This document shows positions 55,880 through 64,000 of a stretch of DNA of 64,000 nucleotides, piece by piece. Within the stretch, counting starts at the first letter, position 1, and the number at the start of each line of letters is the position of its first letter. The notes under the pieces were generated by a model. That model saw only the letters and a list, made by a program, of their open reading frames with translations, had not been told where the DNA came from and did no database searches. The stretch covers positions 1 through 64,000 of the forward strand of contig NZ_JONP01000011.1 of assembly GCF_000711725.1 (NCBI RefSeq). The letters are read 5' to 3'. Made by a program: the position numbers and the translations under genes. The DNA comes from Roseomonas aerilata DSM 19363. GTDB taxonomy: Bacteria > Pseudomonadota > Alphaproteobacteria > Acetobacterales > Acetobacteraceae.

Positions 55880-56626
55880 ATGCGCCGTCCCTCCCTACCC
55901 CTCCTCCTGGCCCCGCTCCTTCTGACCGGCACGCTGCTGACGGCCGCGACGCCGACCCTCGCGCAGGGCGTCGGGCGCAGCGCGCCGCCGCCGAGCGCGG
56001 GCCCCGCCAGCCGGCCGCCCCCGCCGGCCCTGCCCGGCCTCGCCGCCCGCCGCGCGCCGGAGCCCATCCCGGCCGAGACGCCCGCGACCAGCCTTTCCCC
56101 CAACGCCGCGCTATTCGACGCCATCACCCGCGGCGACCTTCCCGCCGCGCGGGAGGCCATGGCACGGGGCGCGGACCTGAACGCGCGCAACCAGCTCGGC
56201 CTCAGCCCGATCGATGCGGCGGTGGACCAGGGGCGGAACGAGATCGCCTTCTATCTTCTCTCCGCCCGCGGCAGCGTCGGCGGGGGCCCCACGACCGAGC
56301 CGGCCGAGCCGGCGCCGCCCGCCGCGGCACGGCGCGGACGGGGCGGGCGCGAGGTTCCCGCCGCCCGCGCCCCGGCGCTGGACGAGGAGGCGCCGCCCAC
56401 CCGCGCCGCCGGGCTGCTCTCCGATCCGCCGCGCCGCGGCGCGCCCACCGCCCCCGTTGCCCTGCGCGCCCGGCTTTTCGCGGGGGATGGCGGCTCACCG
56501 CGGCCGGAAGTCGGCTTCCTCGGCTTCGATGCCGGCCGGCCCGACGGCGCCGAGCCGCTGCCGGAGGGCGTGCAGCGGCAGTCGACCGGCGGTGCGCGCC
56601 ACCGGACCGTCCGCGGCCGCCACTGA
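55880..56626 (+). CDS. Secreted protein with a short ankyrin repeat region
   Basis: The 248-residue product has a signal peptide ending PTLAQG, a Pro-rich stretch, about 1.7 ankyrin repeats (ALFDAITRGDLPAAREAMAR; GADLNARNQLGLSPIDAAVD) and a low-complexity C-terminal half. The ATG at 55880 has CAGAGG upstream; an in-frame ATG at 55841 lengthens it. It lies 46 nt before the chemosensory operon and could share its transcript, but no domain links it to signalling. Confidence 0.7.
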   Translation: MRRPSLPLLLAPLLLTGTLLTAATPTLAQGVGRSAPPPSAGPASRPPPPALPGLAARRAPEPIPAETPATSLSPNAALFDAITRGDLPAAREAMARGADLNARNQLGLSPIDAAVDQGRNEIAFYLLSARGSVGGGPTTEPAEPAPPAAARRGRGGREVPAARAPALDEEAPPTRAAGLLSDPPRRGAPTAPVALRARLFAGDGGSPRPEVGFLGFDAGRPDGAEPLPEGVQRQSTGGARHRTVRGRH

Positions 56627-56672
56627 GGCCCGGCCGCCGCACAGCGCGCCCGCCCGAAGCCGTCGAACACCG

Positions 56673-57206
56673 ATGACGCCGCCCTCCGCCGCCGGCCTGG
56701 TGCTCTTCGCCACCGGAGGCGCCGTCTGCGCCCTGCCGCGCGAATGCGTCCGCGCCCTGCTGCCCCTACCGCGGCTCGATGCCCCGCCAGGCCTGCCCGG
56801 GCCGCTGGCCGGGTTCCTTAACCTCGGCGGAACGGCGGTGCCGGTGGTGGAGCTCGCCCGGCTTCTCGACACCCCCCCGGGCAAGCCCCATCCCTACCGG
56901 CACCTGATCCTCCTGAACGAGGACGCGGGCCGCGGAGGCGATCCTCTCGCGCTGCTCGTGGACCGGGTGCTGGACGTGCTGCCGCCCGGCGCGCCGCTCC
57001 GGCCGGTGGCGCCGGAGAGCTCGCTCAACGGGCTCATCCTCGGCAACCTGGAGGTGGGGGACCTCACCGCCTCCCTTCTGGACCCCGACCGCCTGCTGCT
57101 GGCGGAGGAGGCGGCGGTGCTCGGCGCGGTCACTGCCCAGGCGCGGGCGCGGCTGGCGCGCTGGGCCGTTCCCGGGACCGAGGGCGGTCCCACGAGCGGC
57201 ACGTGA
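56673..57206 (+). CDS. CheW-like coupling protein (WspB-like)
   Basis: CheW proteins couple receptors to the kinase CheA. The 177-residue product is one CheW fold: LVLFATGGAVCALPRECVR, LAGFLNLGGTAVPVVELARL, RHLILLNEDAG, LALLVDRVLDVLP and the late NLEVGDLTASLLDPDRLL. It starts the chemosensory operon. With the CheR-TPR, second CheW, MCP, CheA-REC and CheB downstream, it matches the position of WspB. Confidence 0.85.
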   Translation: MTPPSAAGLVLFATGGAVCALPRECVRALLPLPRLDAPPGLPGPLAGFLNLGGTAVPVVELARLLDTPPGKPHPYRHLILLNEDAGRGGDPLALLVDRVLDVLPPGAPLRPVAPESSLNGLILGNLEVGDLTASLLDPDRLLLAEEAAVLGAVTAQARARLARWAVPGTEGGPTSGT

Positions 57207-57240
57207 GGCTTGGCGGACAAAGCCGCTTGAGCGCGCATCC

Positions 57241-58644
57241 ATGAGCGCCCCCCGCGAGCGCGCGCCCCTGGGCAAGGCGCCCCTGGACGGTGCCTTTCCC
57301 GCGCTGAAGCGCCTCGTCATCGCGCGCACCGGCCATGCCTATTACGAGGACAAGGATGGTGCCCTCTGGGAACGCCTGCGGCGGCGCATCCGGGCGACGG
57401 GCACGGGCGATTCGGCCGGCTATCTGGCCCTGCTGGAAGCGGACGAGGGCGAGTGGGCCGTCCTCGAATCCGAGGTGACGATAGGGGAGACCTTCTTCTT
57501 CCGCGACGCCGCCCAGTTCGAGGCGCTGCGGGAGGTCATCCTCCCCGGCCTCATCCGGCGCCGGGCGGCGGAGCGGCGGCTGCGCATCTGGTCCGCCGGC
57601 TGCTCCACGGGGGCGGAGGCCTATTCGGTCTCGATCCTGCTGCGCCGCCTGCTGGGACCCGCCTATCCGCAATGGGCCATCGGCATCCTCGGCACCGACA
57701 TCAGCGAGGCGGCGCTGGAGGCGGCGCGCGCCGCCCGCTTCAGCCCCTGGGCGCTGCGCGGCATGCCAGCCGTCGAGCGCGAGCGGGACTTCCTGGCCAT
57801 GGAGGAGGGCCGCGCCTTCCAGCTCCGCCGCGAGCACCGGAGCGGCGTGCGCTTCGAGTACGGCAATCTTCTCTCGCTCCTCGACGGCACCATGCCGCTC
57901 GGCATGAGCGACTACGACCTCATCCTCTGCCGCAACGTGCTCATCTATTTCGACCGCGCGGCGGTGCCGTCCATCGTGCGCGCCCTCGGCGAGAGGATGG
58001 CGCCGCACGGCTGGATGCTGCTCGGCCATTCCGAGCCCGACCCCAGCTTCGGCAGCTTCCTGCAGCCGGTTTCCCTCCCCGGGACAACGGCCTGGCGGCC
58101 CCTTCCCCTCCTCCTGGGCAAGTTGCCCGAGCCGCCCCCCTCACCGGCCGCACCGGCGGCGGCCGAGACCGCCCCGCTCCAACAGGCGCCGGAGGAGGAG
58201 TCAAAGATGCCGACGGAACCCGACTCGCCGCCGGAGGGCGGCACCCCGCGCCTCGCGGCCGACCGGGCCCGTGCCGAGGCCGATGCGGGTGCGCTGGAGG
58301 CGGCGCGGGCTACGCTGCGCGCCGGGCTGCGCGACCATCCGATGAATGCCGCCCTGCACCACCTGGACGGGCTGGTCGCGCGCGGCATGGGGGAGGATAC
58401 CGCGGCGGAGGCGGCGCTGCGGCGCGCGGTCTATCTCGACAGCGGTTTCGTCGCGGCGCACTACCATCTCGGCCTGCTGCTGCTCGACCGTGGCGCGGTG
58501 GAGGCCGGGCGGCGCAGCATCGCCAACGCAGCCCGCCTCGCCCGCGCCCTGCCCGGCGAGACAATCCTTGAGGAGGGCGACGGCATGACGGCGGAAACCC
58601 TGCTCGGCCTGGCAGGGCAGCACCTGGCGGAGGGCCGGGGCTGA
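57241..58644 (+). CDS. CheR methyltransferase with C-terminal TPR region (WspC-like)
   Basis: CheR methylates glutamates on chemoreceptors using SAM. The 467-residue product has the N-terminal CheR_N domain, then the SAM core (SAGCSTGAEAYSVSILL; ILGTDISEAALEAA), TFFFRDAAQFEAL and the motif FEYGNLLS with DLILCRNVLIYF. After a Pro/Glu-rich linker the C-terminal ~130 residues form TPR helices (ALEAARATLRAGLRDHPMNA, SGFVAAHYHLGLLLLDRGAV). WspC-type CheR proteins have exactly this extra TPR part. The stop overlaps the next gene (TGATG). Confidence 0.93.
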   Translation: MSAPRERAPLGKAPLDGAFPALKRLVIARTGHAYYEDKDGALWERLRRRIRATGTGDSAGYLALLEADEGEWAVLESEVTIGETFFFRDAAQFEALREVILPGLIRRRAAERRLRIWSAGCSTGAEAYSVSILLRRLLGPAYPQWAIGILGTDISEAALEAARAARFSPWALRGMPAVERERDFLAMEEGRAFQLRREHRSGVRFEYGNLLSLLDGTMPLGMSDYDLILCRNVLIYFDRAAVPSIVRALGERMAPHGWMLLGHSEPDPSFGSFLQPVSLPGTTAWRPLPLLLGKLPEPPPSPAAPAAAETAPLQQAPEEESKMPTEPDSPPEGGTPRLAADRARAEADAGALEAARATLRAGLRDHPMNAALHHLDGLVARGMGEDTAAEAALRRAVYLDSGFVAAHYHLGLLLLDRGAVEAGRRSIANAARLARALPGETILEEGDGMTAETLLGLAGQHLAEGRG

Positions 58645-59237
58645 TGGCCCTGCGCTTCCTGCCCGACCCCGGCATCCTCGGTCAGCTCGGCGAGACCCGC
58701 GCGGCGCGCCTGCTGGAGGAGCGCACGCGCCTTCTTGCCCGCCGTGGGAAGGGCCCGTCCGCGCCCCCGGCGGCGCCCGTGTTGGTGGTCGCCCTGGGCG
58801 AGGAGCTGCTCGGCTTGCCGCTCGCGCGCGTCGCCGCGGTGCTGCCGGCCGAAGCGGCAAGCCCCCTGCCCGGCAGCCCGGCCGAGGTGCTGGGCCTCCG
58901 CGCGCGCGCCGGGCGGATCCATGCCGTGCTCGACCTCGCCTGGATGCTCGGGCTGGAGGGCGAGGCGGGCGAGCACGACGTGCTGCTGCGGCCGCTGCCG
59001 ACCGCCGGAGCCCCCTCCACGGGTGGGCGCCGGCTGGCGCTTCGCGTCGGCCGCGCTCTCTCGGCCGTGGCGCCCCTGCCGCTTCCGCCCGAACTCGGCC
59101 CACAGGGCGCCGCCGGGGTCATCGCCTTCCGAGCGACCATCCCCGGCGCCGGGGCCGAGGATGCTCGCCGCATGGTCGGGGTGCTCGACCTTGACCGCCT
59201 CCTGCTGCCCTACGCCGCCCCCTTGCCCGGAGCCTGA
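58644..59237 (+). CDS. Second CheW-like coupling protein (WspD-like)
   Basis: The 197-residue product has a ~45-residue N-terminal extension (FLPDPGILGQLGETRAARLL) and a CheW domain: VLVVALGEELLGLPLARVAA, VLGLRARAGRIHAVLDLAWM, RLALRVGRALSAVAPLPLP and MVGVLDLDRLLLPY. Wsp systems use two CheW proteins in this order, and WspD is the longer one. Its start overlaps the CheR stop. It probably sits in a different receptor array position from the first CheW. Confidence 0.85.
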   Translation: MALRFLPDPGILGQLGETRAARLLEERTRLLARRGKGPSAPPAAPVLVVALGEELLGLPLARVAAVLPAEAASPLPGSPAEVLGLRARAGRIHAVLDLAWMLGLEGEAGEHDVLLRPLPTAGAPSTGGRRLALRVGRALSAVAPLPLPPELGPQGAAGVIAFRATIPGAGAEDARRMVGVLDLDRLLLPYAAPLPGA

Positions 59238-59243
59238 ACCCGC

Positions 59244-60914
59244 GTGTCGATCACCAACCGCGCCCTGCTGGGCTTCGTGACGCTGACGCTTCTGACCATC
59301 GCGCTCGGCCTATGGTCGCTCGACCAATTCGAGACGGTCCGTAACGCGAGCCAGTCCGTTGCCACCCGTGATATTTCCGTCTCGCGTCAGGTGGGGCAGG
59401 TGCGCGATGCGCAGGCCGCGATGCGCGACGTGCGGGCGCGGATCATGATCAGCTATCTCGGGCGCCACGCCGTGCCGGGCGCGGCCGTCTCGCCCCCGCT
59501 CACGCCGGAATGGCAGCGGGAGAGCGCGCGCATGGCGACGGCCCTCGGCCAGGCAACGGCCTCGGCGCAGGGCTTCTCGGCCCAGGCCATCCATCCCTCC
59601 CGACGGGAGGGCTGGATGCGCGTCCTGGCCGGGCTGAACGAGGTCGGCAGCCTGCTGGCCCGGCACCGCGACCGGGTGGAGGCGAAGCTCCGCCTCATGG
59701 AAGTCGACGACCTGCCGAGCGTGATGGCGGCCGAGCCGGGCGTCGCCTCCAGCGCCAACGAGCTGGACGCGGCGGTGAGCCGGGTGGAGCGCGCGATGGA
59801 GCAGCTCGCGGCCGCCGGGCAGCAGCGGGTGGATGATGTGTCGAACAACGCGCGCACCCTCATCCTCTCTGGCATGGGGGTGGCGGTGCTGCTCGCGATC
59901 GGCGTCTCGGTGCTCGTCCGCCGCGCGTTGGCGCGGCCGCTGGAAACGATGATGGAATTCGTGCAGCGCATCGGGCGCGGCGAGCTGGCCGGCGCCCCCG
60001 CCCGCGAGGGGCGCGATGAGTTCGGCCGCCTGGGCGCCACGCTGAACGTCATGGTGGAGGGCCTGCGCGAGCTGGCCGTGCAGAGCCGGGACGCGACGCA
60101 CCAGCTCGATGCTGCGACGGCCGAGATCCGCGCGAGCACGCAGCAGCAGGCCGCGAGCGTCGAGGAGCAGCTCGCCGCCGTGCAGGAGACGGCGGCGACG
60201 GTGGACGAGATCACCCATTCCGGCAGCCAGATCGGCAAGCGCGCGCAGGAGGTGATCGCCGCCGCGCAGGCGACCGTCCGCACCAGCGGCGAGGGGTTGC
60301 GCGCGGTGGCCGAGACGGTGGCCGCCATGGACAAGATCCGCGAGCAGGCGGAGCGCGTGGCGGAGAACATCGTGGCGCTGAGCGAGCGCACGCAGGCGAT
60401 CGGCGAAATCACCGCGACGGTGAACGACATCTCCGAGCGCAGCCACCTGCTGGCGCTGAACGCCGCCATCGAGGCGGCGGCGGCGGGCGAGGCCGGGCGC
60501 AGCTTCGCCGTGGTGGCGGCCGAGCTGAAGTCCCTGGCCGACCAGGCGAAGGAGGCGACGGCGCAGGTGCGCGCCAATCTCGGTGACATCCAGCGCGGCA
60601 TCAACGCCTCCGTCATGCTGACGGAGGAGGCGGTGAAGCGGGCCGCGACGGGCCGCGAGCGCACGACGGCCAGCCAGGAGACGATCCGCGAGATCACCGC
60701 GCGCGTGCAGGAGGCGGTGCAGACCTTCCAGCAGATCGTCGCCAGCACGAACCAGCAGCAGCTGGGCATCGAGCAGGTGATGGGCGCGCTGACCAATATC
60801 CGCCAGGCGAGCGAGCAGACGGCCTCCGGCACGCGCCAGCTCGACCAGGCGGCGGCCAACATGGCGGGGCTGAGCCAGGGGCTGGTGCGCCTGGCCGACC
60901 GCTACCGCCTCTAG
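59244..60914 (+). CDS. Methyl-accepting chemotaxis protein (WspA-like receptor)
   Basis: The 556-residue membrane receptor has a first TM helix (residues ~7-26), a periplasmic four-helix-like sensor with no clear ligand pocket, a second TM helix ([19 protein letters not shown]), a HAMP domain ([20 protein letters not shown]) and a cytoplasmic signalling bundle. The conserved tip is [20 protein letters not shown] followed by [20 protein letters not shown]. The start is GTG, 6 nt after the second CheW gene. In classical wsp clusters the receptor gene comes first; here it lies between the wspD- and wspE-like genes. Confidence 0.92.
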   Translation: MSITNRALLGFVTLTLLTIALGLWSLDQFETVRNASQSVATRDISVSRQVGQVRDAQAAMRDVRARIMISYLGRHAVPGAAVSPPLTPEWQRESARMATALGQATASAQGFSAQAIHPSRREGWMRVLAGLNEVGSLLARHRDRVEAKLRLMEVDDLPSVMAAEPGVASSANELDAAVSRVERAMEQLAAAGQQRVDDVSNNARTLILSGMGVAVLLAIGVSVLVRRALARPLETMMEFVQRIGRGELAGAPAREGRDEFGRLGATLNVMVEGLRELAVQSRDATHQLDAATAEIRASTQQQAASVEEQLAAVQETAATVDEITHSGSQIGKRAQEVIAAAQATVRTSGEGLRAVAETVAAMDKIREQAERVAENIVALSERTQAIGEITATVNDISERSHLLALNAAIEAAAAGEAGRSFAVVAAELKSLADQAKEATAQVRANLGDIQRGINASVMLTEEAVKRAATGRERTTASQETIREITARVQEAVQTFQQIVASTNQQQLGIEQVMGALTNIRQASEQTASGTRQLDQAAANMAGLSQGLVRLADRYRL

Positions 60915-60938
60915 CCCCGCCCGCGGCGCCCCCTGGCG

Positions 60939-63134
60939 ATGCCCGACTTCCGCGCGGAGCTGCTGGCGGCCTTCGCGGCCGAGTATCGCGAGCATCTCTC
61001 GGCCATGCGCGCCGCCCTCTCGGCGGAGGATGCGAGCGGGGCGGTGACGCTGGAGCCGGCCGCGCTGCGCGAGGTGTTCCGCCGCGCCCATTCCCTGAAG
61101 GGGGCCGCGCGCGCGGTGGACCTCGCGGGCGTGGAGGCCCTGGCGCACCGGCTGGAGGGACTGCTGGCGCGCGAGACGGACGCGGCCGCCGGGGGCGAGG
61201 CCCGCCTGCCGGCACCGCTGGTAGCCCTGTTGCAACGTGGCTTCGATGCCATCGAGGCCCAGGCGGCCGCCATGGCCGCGGGCGCGCCCCTGCCGCCGCT
61301 GGACGCCGTGCTGACCGCGCTGGACGCAACGCCCGGAGGGGACGGCGCCCCGCCAGCGCCGGCAGCCGCGCCTCCCCCGGCGCCGCCCGCCGCGCCCGAG
61401 ACGCCCGCCCCGGCCGAGGGCTACCTTCGCGTGGAGGCCGCGCGGGTGGAGCGGCTCTCGGCCGCCAACCTCCGGCTGAAGGCGCTTCTCGGGCGCGGCG
61501 GCACGGCGGCCGGGCTGCGCGGCATGGAGGCCGAGTTGCGCGCGCTTCGCCGCGGCTGGGAGGGATTGCGCACCGCCCTGCCCGCCGATCCTGCCCTCGC
61601 CCCCCGCCTGCGCGGCTTCGAGGCGGCGCTGGGGGAGGTCACGCGCCGCGTCGCCGCCCTCGCGCGCGAGGGGCGCGAGACCGCGGACGCGCTCGACCGC
61701 GCCTCCAACGCCCTGCGCGAGGAGGTGGAGGCCATCGCCCTCGTCCCCGTCGGCAGCGTGCTCGGGCCGCTCGCCGCCGCGCTACGGGAGATGGCGCGCG
61801 AGGCCGGGCGGGAGGTGACGGTCCGGACCGAGGGCATGGAGGCCCAGGCAGAGCGCCGCGTGCTCCAGGCGCTGAAGGATCCGGTGCTGCACCTTCTCCG
61901 CAACGCCCTCGGCCACGGCGCCCCGCGGGACGGGGGCCGGGCGGAGATCCTTCTCCGCGTGGAGGCGACGGAGGCGGGGCTGACCGTCACGGTGCGGGAC
62001 AACGGGCCCGGCCCCGACCTTGCGGCCATCGAGGCTGCGGCCTTGCGGGCGAAACTCCTGGTGCCCCGGCCGTCGGGCGCGCCACCGGTTCCGGCGGACG
62101 ACCTCCTCGCCCTCGTCTTCGCGCCCGGCTTCTCGACGGCGGGGGCGGTGGACAACCTCTCGGGGCGAGGAATGGGCCTTTCGGTCGTGGCGGAGGCCGC
62201 CATGGCCCTGCACGGCGCCGCCGCGTTGCGCCCCGCGCCAGGGGGCGGCGCCGAGGTGGTGATCGCCCTTCCCCCCTCCACCGGACGCCGGCCGCTGCTG
62301 CTGGTGGAGGCGGGCGGGCAGGTGCTCGGCCTTCCCGGCAGTACGGCGCTCATCACGGTGGGGCCGGCGCTGCGCCTCGATCCCTCCGCCATGACGACGG
62401 CGGAGGGCCGGGCGGTCGCGCGGCTGGCCCTACCGGGCGGGGAGGGGCTGGTGCCCGTCGTGCCGCTCGCGGCCCTGCTCGGCCGGGAGGCGGAGCCGGC
62501 AGGGCCGGGGCCTCGGCCGGCGGTGCTGCTCGGGCGGGGGACGGCGCGGCTTCTCCTCACTGTGGCGGCGCTGCACGACGCCCGCAGCCTCGTCGTGACC
62601 GAGGTGGATGCGCCCGGCCTCGACGCCGGGCTCGTCTCAGGCGCCGCGCTGATGGAGGACGACGCGGTCGCACTCGTGCTGCGGCCGGGGGGGCTGCTGG
62701 ATCGTGGGCTGCGCGAGGCGTCGCGCATCGGCCCCGCCACCGTGCCCGCGCCTGCCGCCACCGCCCGGCGGCACGTGCTGGTGGTGGACGACAGCATCAC
62801 GACACGCACGCTGGAACGCAGCATCCTCGAATCCGGGGGCTACCGCGTGACCCTTGCGGTGGATGGGGCGGATGCGCTCAACTCTCTGCGCGCGCCGGGT
62901 GCAGTGGTTGACCTCGTGCTCGCGGACGTTGAAATGCCGGTCATGGACGGGTTCGGCCTGCTCGAGGCGATCAGGGCGGATCCGTCGTTCACGGGGCTTC
63001 CCGTGATCCTGATGACCTCCCGCGACAGTCCCGGCGACGTGCAGCGCGGCATGGAGCTGGGCGCGAGCGCCTACCTGACAAAGCAGGGCTTCGACCAGCA
63101 GGCGTTGCTGGCGACGATCGCCCAGCTCGTCTGA
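60939..63134 (+). CDS. Hybrid CheA histidine kinase with C-terminal receiver (WspE-like)
   Basis: The 731-residue kinase has an HPt domain (His51 in RRAHSLKGAAR), a dimerisation region, a HATPase domain (N-box HLLRNALGHG; G boxes VRDNGPGPD and LSGRGMGLSVVAEA), a CheW-like domain (~residues 435-580) and a receiver domain (~610-731) with VVDDSITTRTLE and phospho-Asp in VLADVEMPVMDGFG. The CheA-REC form is typical of Wsp/ACF systems whose output is c-di-GMP or another non-flagellar response. Confidence 0.93.
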   Translation: MPDFRAELLAAFAAEYREHLSAMRAALSAEDASGAVTLEPAALREVFRRAHSLKGAARAVDLAGVEALAHRLEGLLARETDAAAGGEARLPAPLVALLQRGFDAIEAQAAAMAAGAPLPPLDAVLTALDATPGGDGAPPAPAAAPPPAPPAAPETPAPAEGYLRVEAARVERLSAANLRLKALLGRGGTAAGLRGMEAELRALRRGWEGLRTALPADPALAPRLRGFEAALGEVTRRVAALAREGRETADALDRASNALREEVEAIALVPVGSVLGPLAAALREMAREAGREVTVRTEGMEAQAERRVLQALKDPVLHLLRNALGHGAPRDGGRAEILLRVEATEAGLTVTVRDNGPGPDLAAIEAAALRAKLLVPRPSGAPPVPADDLLALVFAPGFSTAGAVDNLSGRGMGLSVVAEAAMALHGAAALRPAPGGGAEVVIALPPSTGRRPLLLVEAGGQVLGLPGSTALITVGPALRLDPSAMTTAEGRAVARLALPGGEGLVPVVPLAALLGREAEPAGPGPRPAVLLGRGTARLLLTVAALHDARSLVVTEVDAPGLDAGLVSGAALMEDDAVALVLRPGGLLDRGLREASRIGPATVPAPAATARRHVLVVDDSITTRTLERSILESGGYRVTLAVDGADALNSLRAPGAVVDLVLADVEMPVMDGFGLLEAIRADPSFTGLPVILMTSRDSPGDVQRGMELGASAYLTKQGFDQQALLATIAQLV

Positions 63135-63156
63135 TCCCGCGCGTGAGAGTTTGCCG

Positions 63157-64000
63157 GTGACAAGCCCTGAGGCACGCCCCGTGCGCGTGATGATCGTCGA
63201 GGACAGCGCGGTGGTGCGGCACCTGCTCGCGCATCTCGTCTCCCGCGACCCGCGGCTGGAGCTCGCCGCCGCCGTCGCCTCGGCCGAGGAGGCGTTGGCC
63301 GAGATCGAGCGCGTCCGGCCCGATGTTATCTCGATGGACATCCGCCTGCCGGGCCTCGACGGGCTGGAGGCGACGCGGCGGATCATGGCGGAGCACCCCA
63401 CCCCGATCGTCGTGATCGCCGATGCCGTGGAGGAGCGCGGGCTGCGCATCTCCATGAATGCGCTGCGCGCCGGCGCCCTCACGGTGGTGGAGAAGCCGCT
63501 GGGACCGGGGCGCGAGGGCTGGGAGGCCGTGGCCGAGGCGATCTGCACGCAGCTCTTCATCATGAGCCAGGTGCCGGTGATCCGGCAGCGCGGCATCGGC
63601 GGGATGGGCGCGGGCCCCGGCCGCGCCGCCTCCGCCCGCGCCGGCGTGCCGCCATTCTCGCGTCCCTCGATGGTCGGCATCGCCGCCTCGACGGGCGGTC
63701 CTCCGGCCATCGCGCGGGTGCTCGGCGCCTTGCCTGCCGATTTCGCCGCGCCCATCCTCCTCGTCCAGCACATGGGGGCGTCCTTCATGGAAGGCTTCGC
63801 CGCCTGGCTGGACGGGCTGGTGGCGCCCCGCGTGCTCATCGCCCGGGATGGGATGCGGCCGCAGCCGGGGCAGGTGCACGTCGCCCCCGGCAACCGCCAC
63901 CTCTCGCTGACCCCGGCCGGGCTGTTGCGGGTGACCGATACGCCGCCCGTGGGCGGGCAGCGCCCGGCAGCGGACGTTCTGTTCGACAGCATGGCCCGTG
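63157..64000 (+). CDS. CheB methylesterase, truncated by the window end (WspF-like)
   Basis: CheB deamidates and demethylates receptors once phosphorylated. The N-terminal receiver has VMIVEDSAVVRHLL with Asp61 (VISMDIRLPG) as phospho-site. The catalytic domain opens with VGIAASTGGPPAIARVLGAL (nucleophile Ser) and has the His in LLVQHMGASFMEGFAAWLD; the catalytic Asp should lie past the window. GTG at 63157 starts it; 281 complete codons are seen. A WspR-type GGDEF regulator gene may follow. Confidence 0.93.
   Translation, partial: MTSPEARPVRVMIVEDSAVVRHLLAHLVSRDPRLELAAAVASAEEALAEIERVRPDVISMDIRLPGLDGLEATRRIMAEHPTPIVVIADAVEERGLRISMNALRAGALTVVEKPLGPGREGWEAVAEAICTQLFIMSQVPVIRQRGIGGMGAGPGRAASARAGVPPFSRPSMVGIAASTGGPPAIARVLGALPADFAAPILLVQHMGASFMEGFAAWLDGLVAPRVLIARDGMRPQPGQVHVAPGNRHLSLTPAGLLRVTDTPPVGGQRPAADVLFDSMAR

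Overview
The window is about 70% G+C, densely coding DNA from a chromosome that looks alphaproteobacterial, most likely Acetobacteraceae (Roseomonas-like). This rests on the tRNA-Tyr/tRNA-Gly/tuf cluster with rlmB beside it, an AapJ-type amino-acid binding protein, DUF1285/NUDIX next to a MoxR/DUF58/DUF4159 operon, two PEP-CTERM proteins, and PhaR-type and Zur-type sites of alphaproteobacterial form. No IS element, prophage, CRISPR array or rRNA gene was seen. The window starts just past the stop of tuf and ends inside cheB.

Layout. 0-7 kb: tuf with tRNA-Gly and tRNA-Tyr (minus), rlmB translationally coupled to a 2-keto-4-pentenoate hydratase gene, two small ORFs, tRNA-Thr and uvrB. 7-10.4 kb: an aromatic-degradation cassette (IclR regulator, extradiol-type VOC dioxygenase, MhpA-type hydroxylase). 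10.5-24.4 kb: mostly single genes, including a PEP-CTERM GDSL esterase, YihY, a 2-hydroxyacid dehydrogenase, an RlmM-like methyltransferase, an aminotransferase, an AapJ-like binding protein, a zinc-binding protein behind a Zur-like box, prolyl aminopeptidase, an esterase and tRNA-Arg.

24.5-30.3 kb: a compact six-gene minus-strand operon encoding an ABC transporter (binding protein, ATPase, permease), an IPNS-type 2-oxoglutarate/Fe(II) oxygenase, a LacI-family repressor and an adenine-deaminase-type enzyme. Five of its six genes overlap or nearly touch. It is preceded by a consensus-perfect sigma-54 -24/-12 element overlapping a perfect 16-bp LacI-type palindrome. I read it as nitrogen-responsive, repressor-controlled uptake and breakdown of a purine-like compound; the substrate is unknown. 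Upstream lies a 1015-residue Ala/Pro-rich tandem-repeat protein that I do not recognise.

34-41 kb: a TetR regulator, DUF3750, small proteins, TrhA, a PHB-depolymerase-family esterase behind a PhaR-type site, and an HWE histidine kinase with a ParD-like ribbon-helix-helix at its N-terminus. 41.4-49.5 kb: NUDIX/DUF1285 divergent from moxR-DUF58-DUF4159-amidotransferase-like. 49.8-56.6 kb: a second PEP-CTERM protein with a strong terminator, an M20 peptidase, a di-haem peroxidase fused to a cupredoxin, a PKHD dioxygenase, a lipoprotein and an ankyrin protein. 56.7-64 kb: a Wsp-like chemosensory operon (CheW, CheR-TPR, CheW, MCP, CheA-REC, CheB) with the receptor gene in an unusual position.

Start sites were chosen from Shine-Dalgarno spacing, gene overlaps and family starts. 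GTG and TTG starts are common here. Functional calls come from motifs read by eye, not from database searches.
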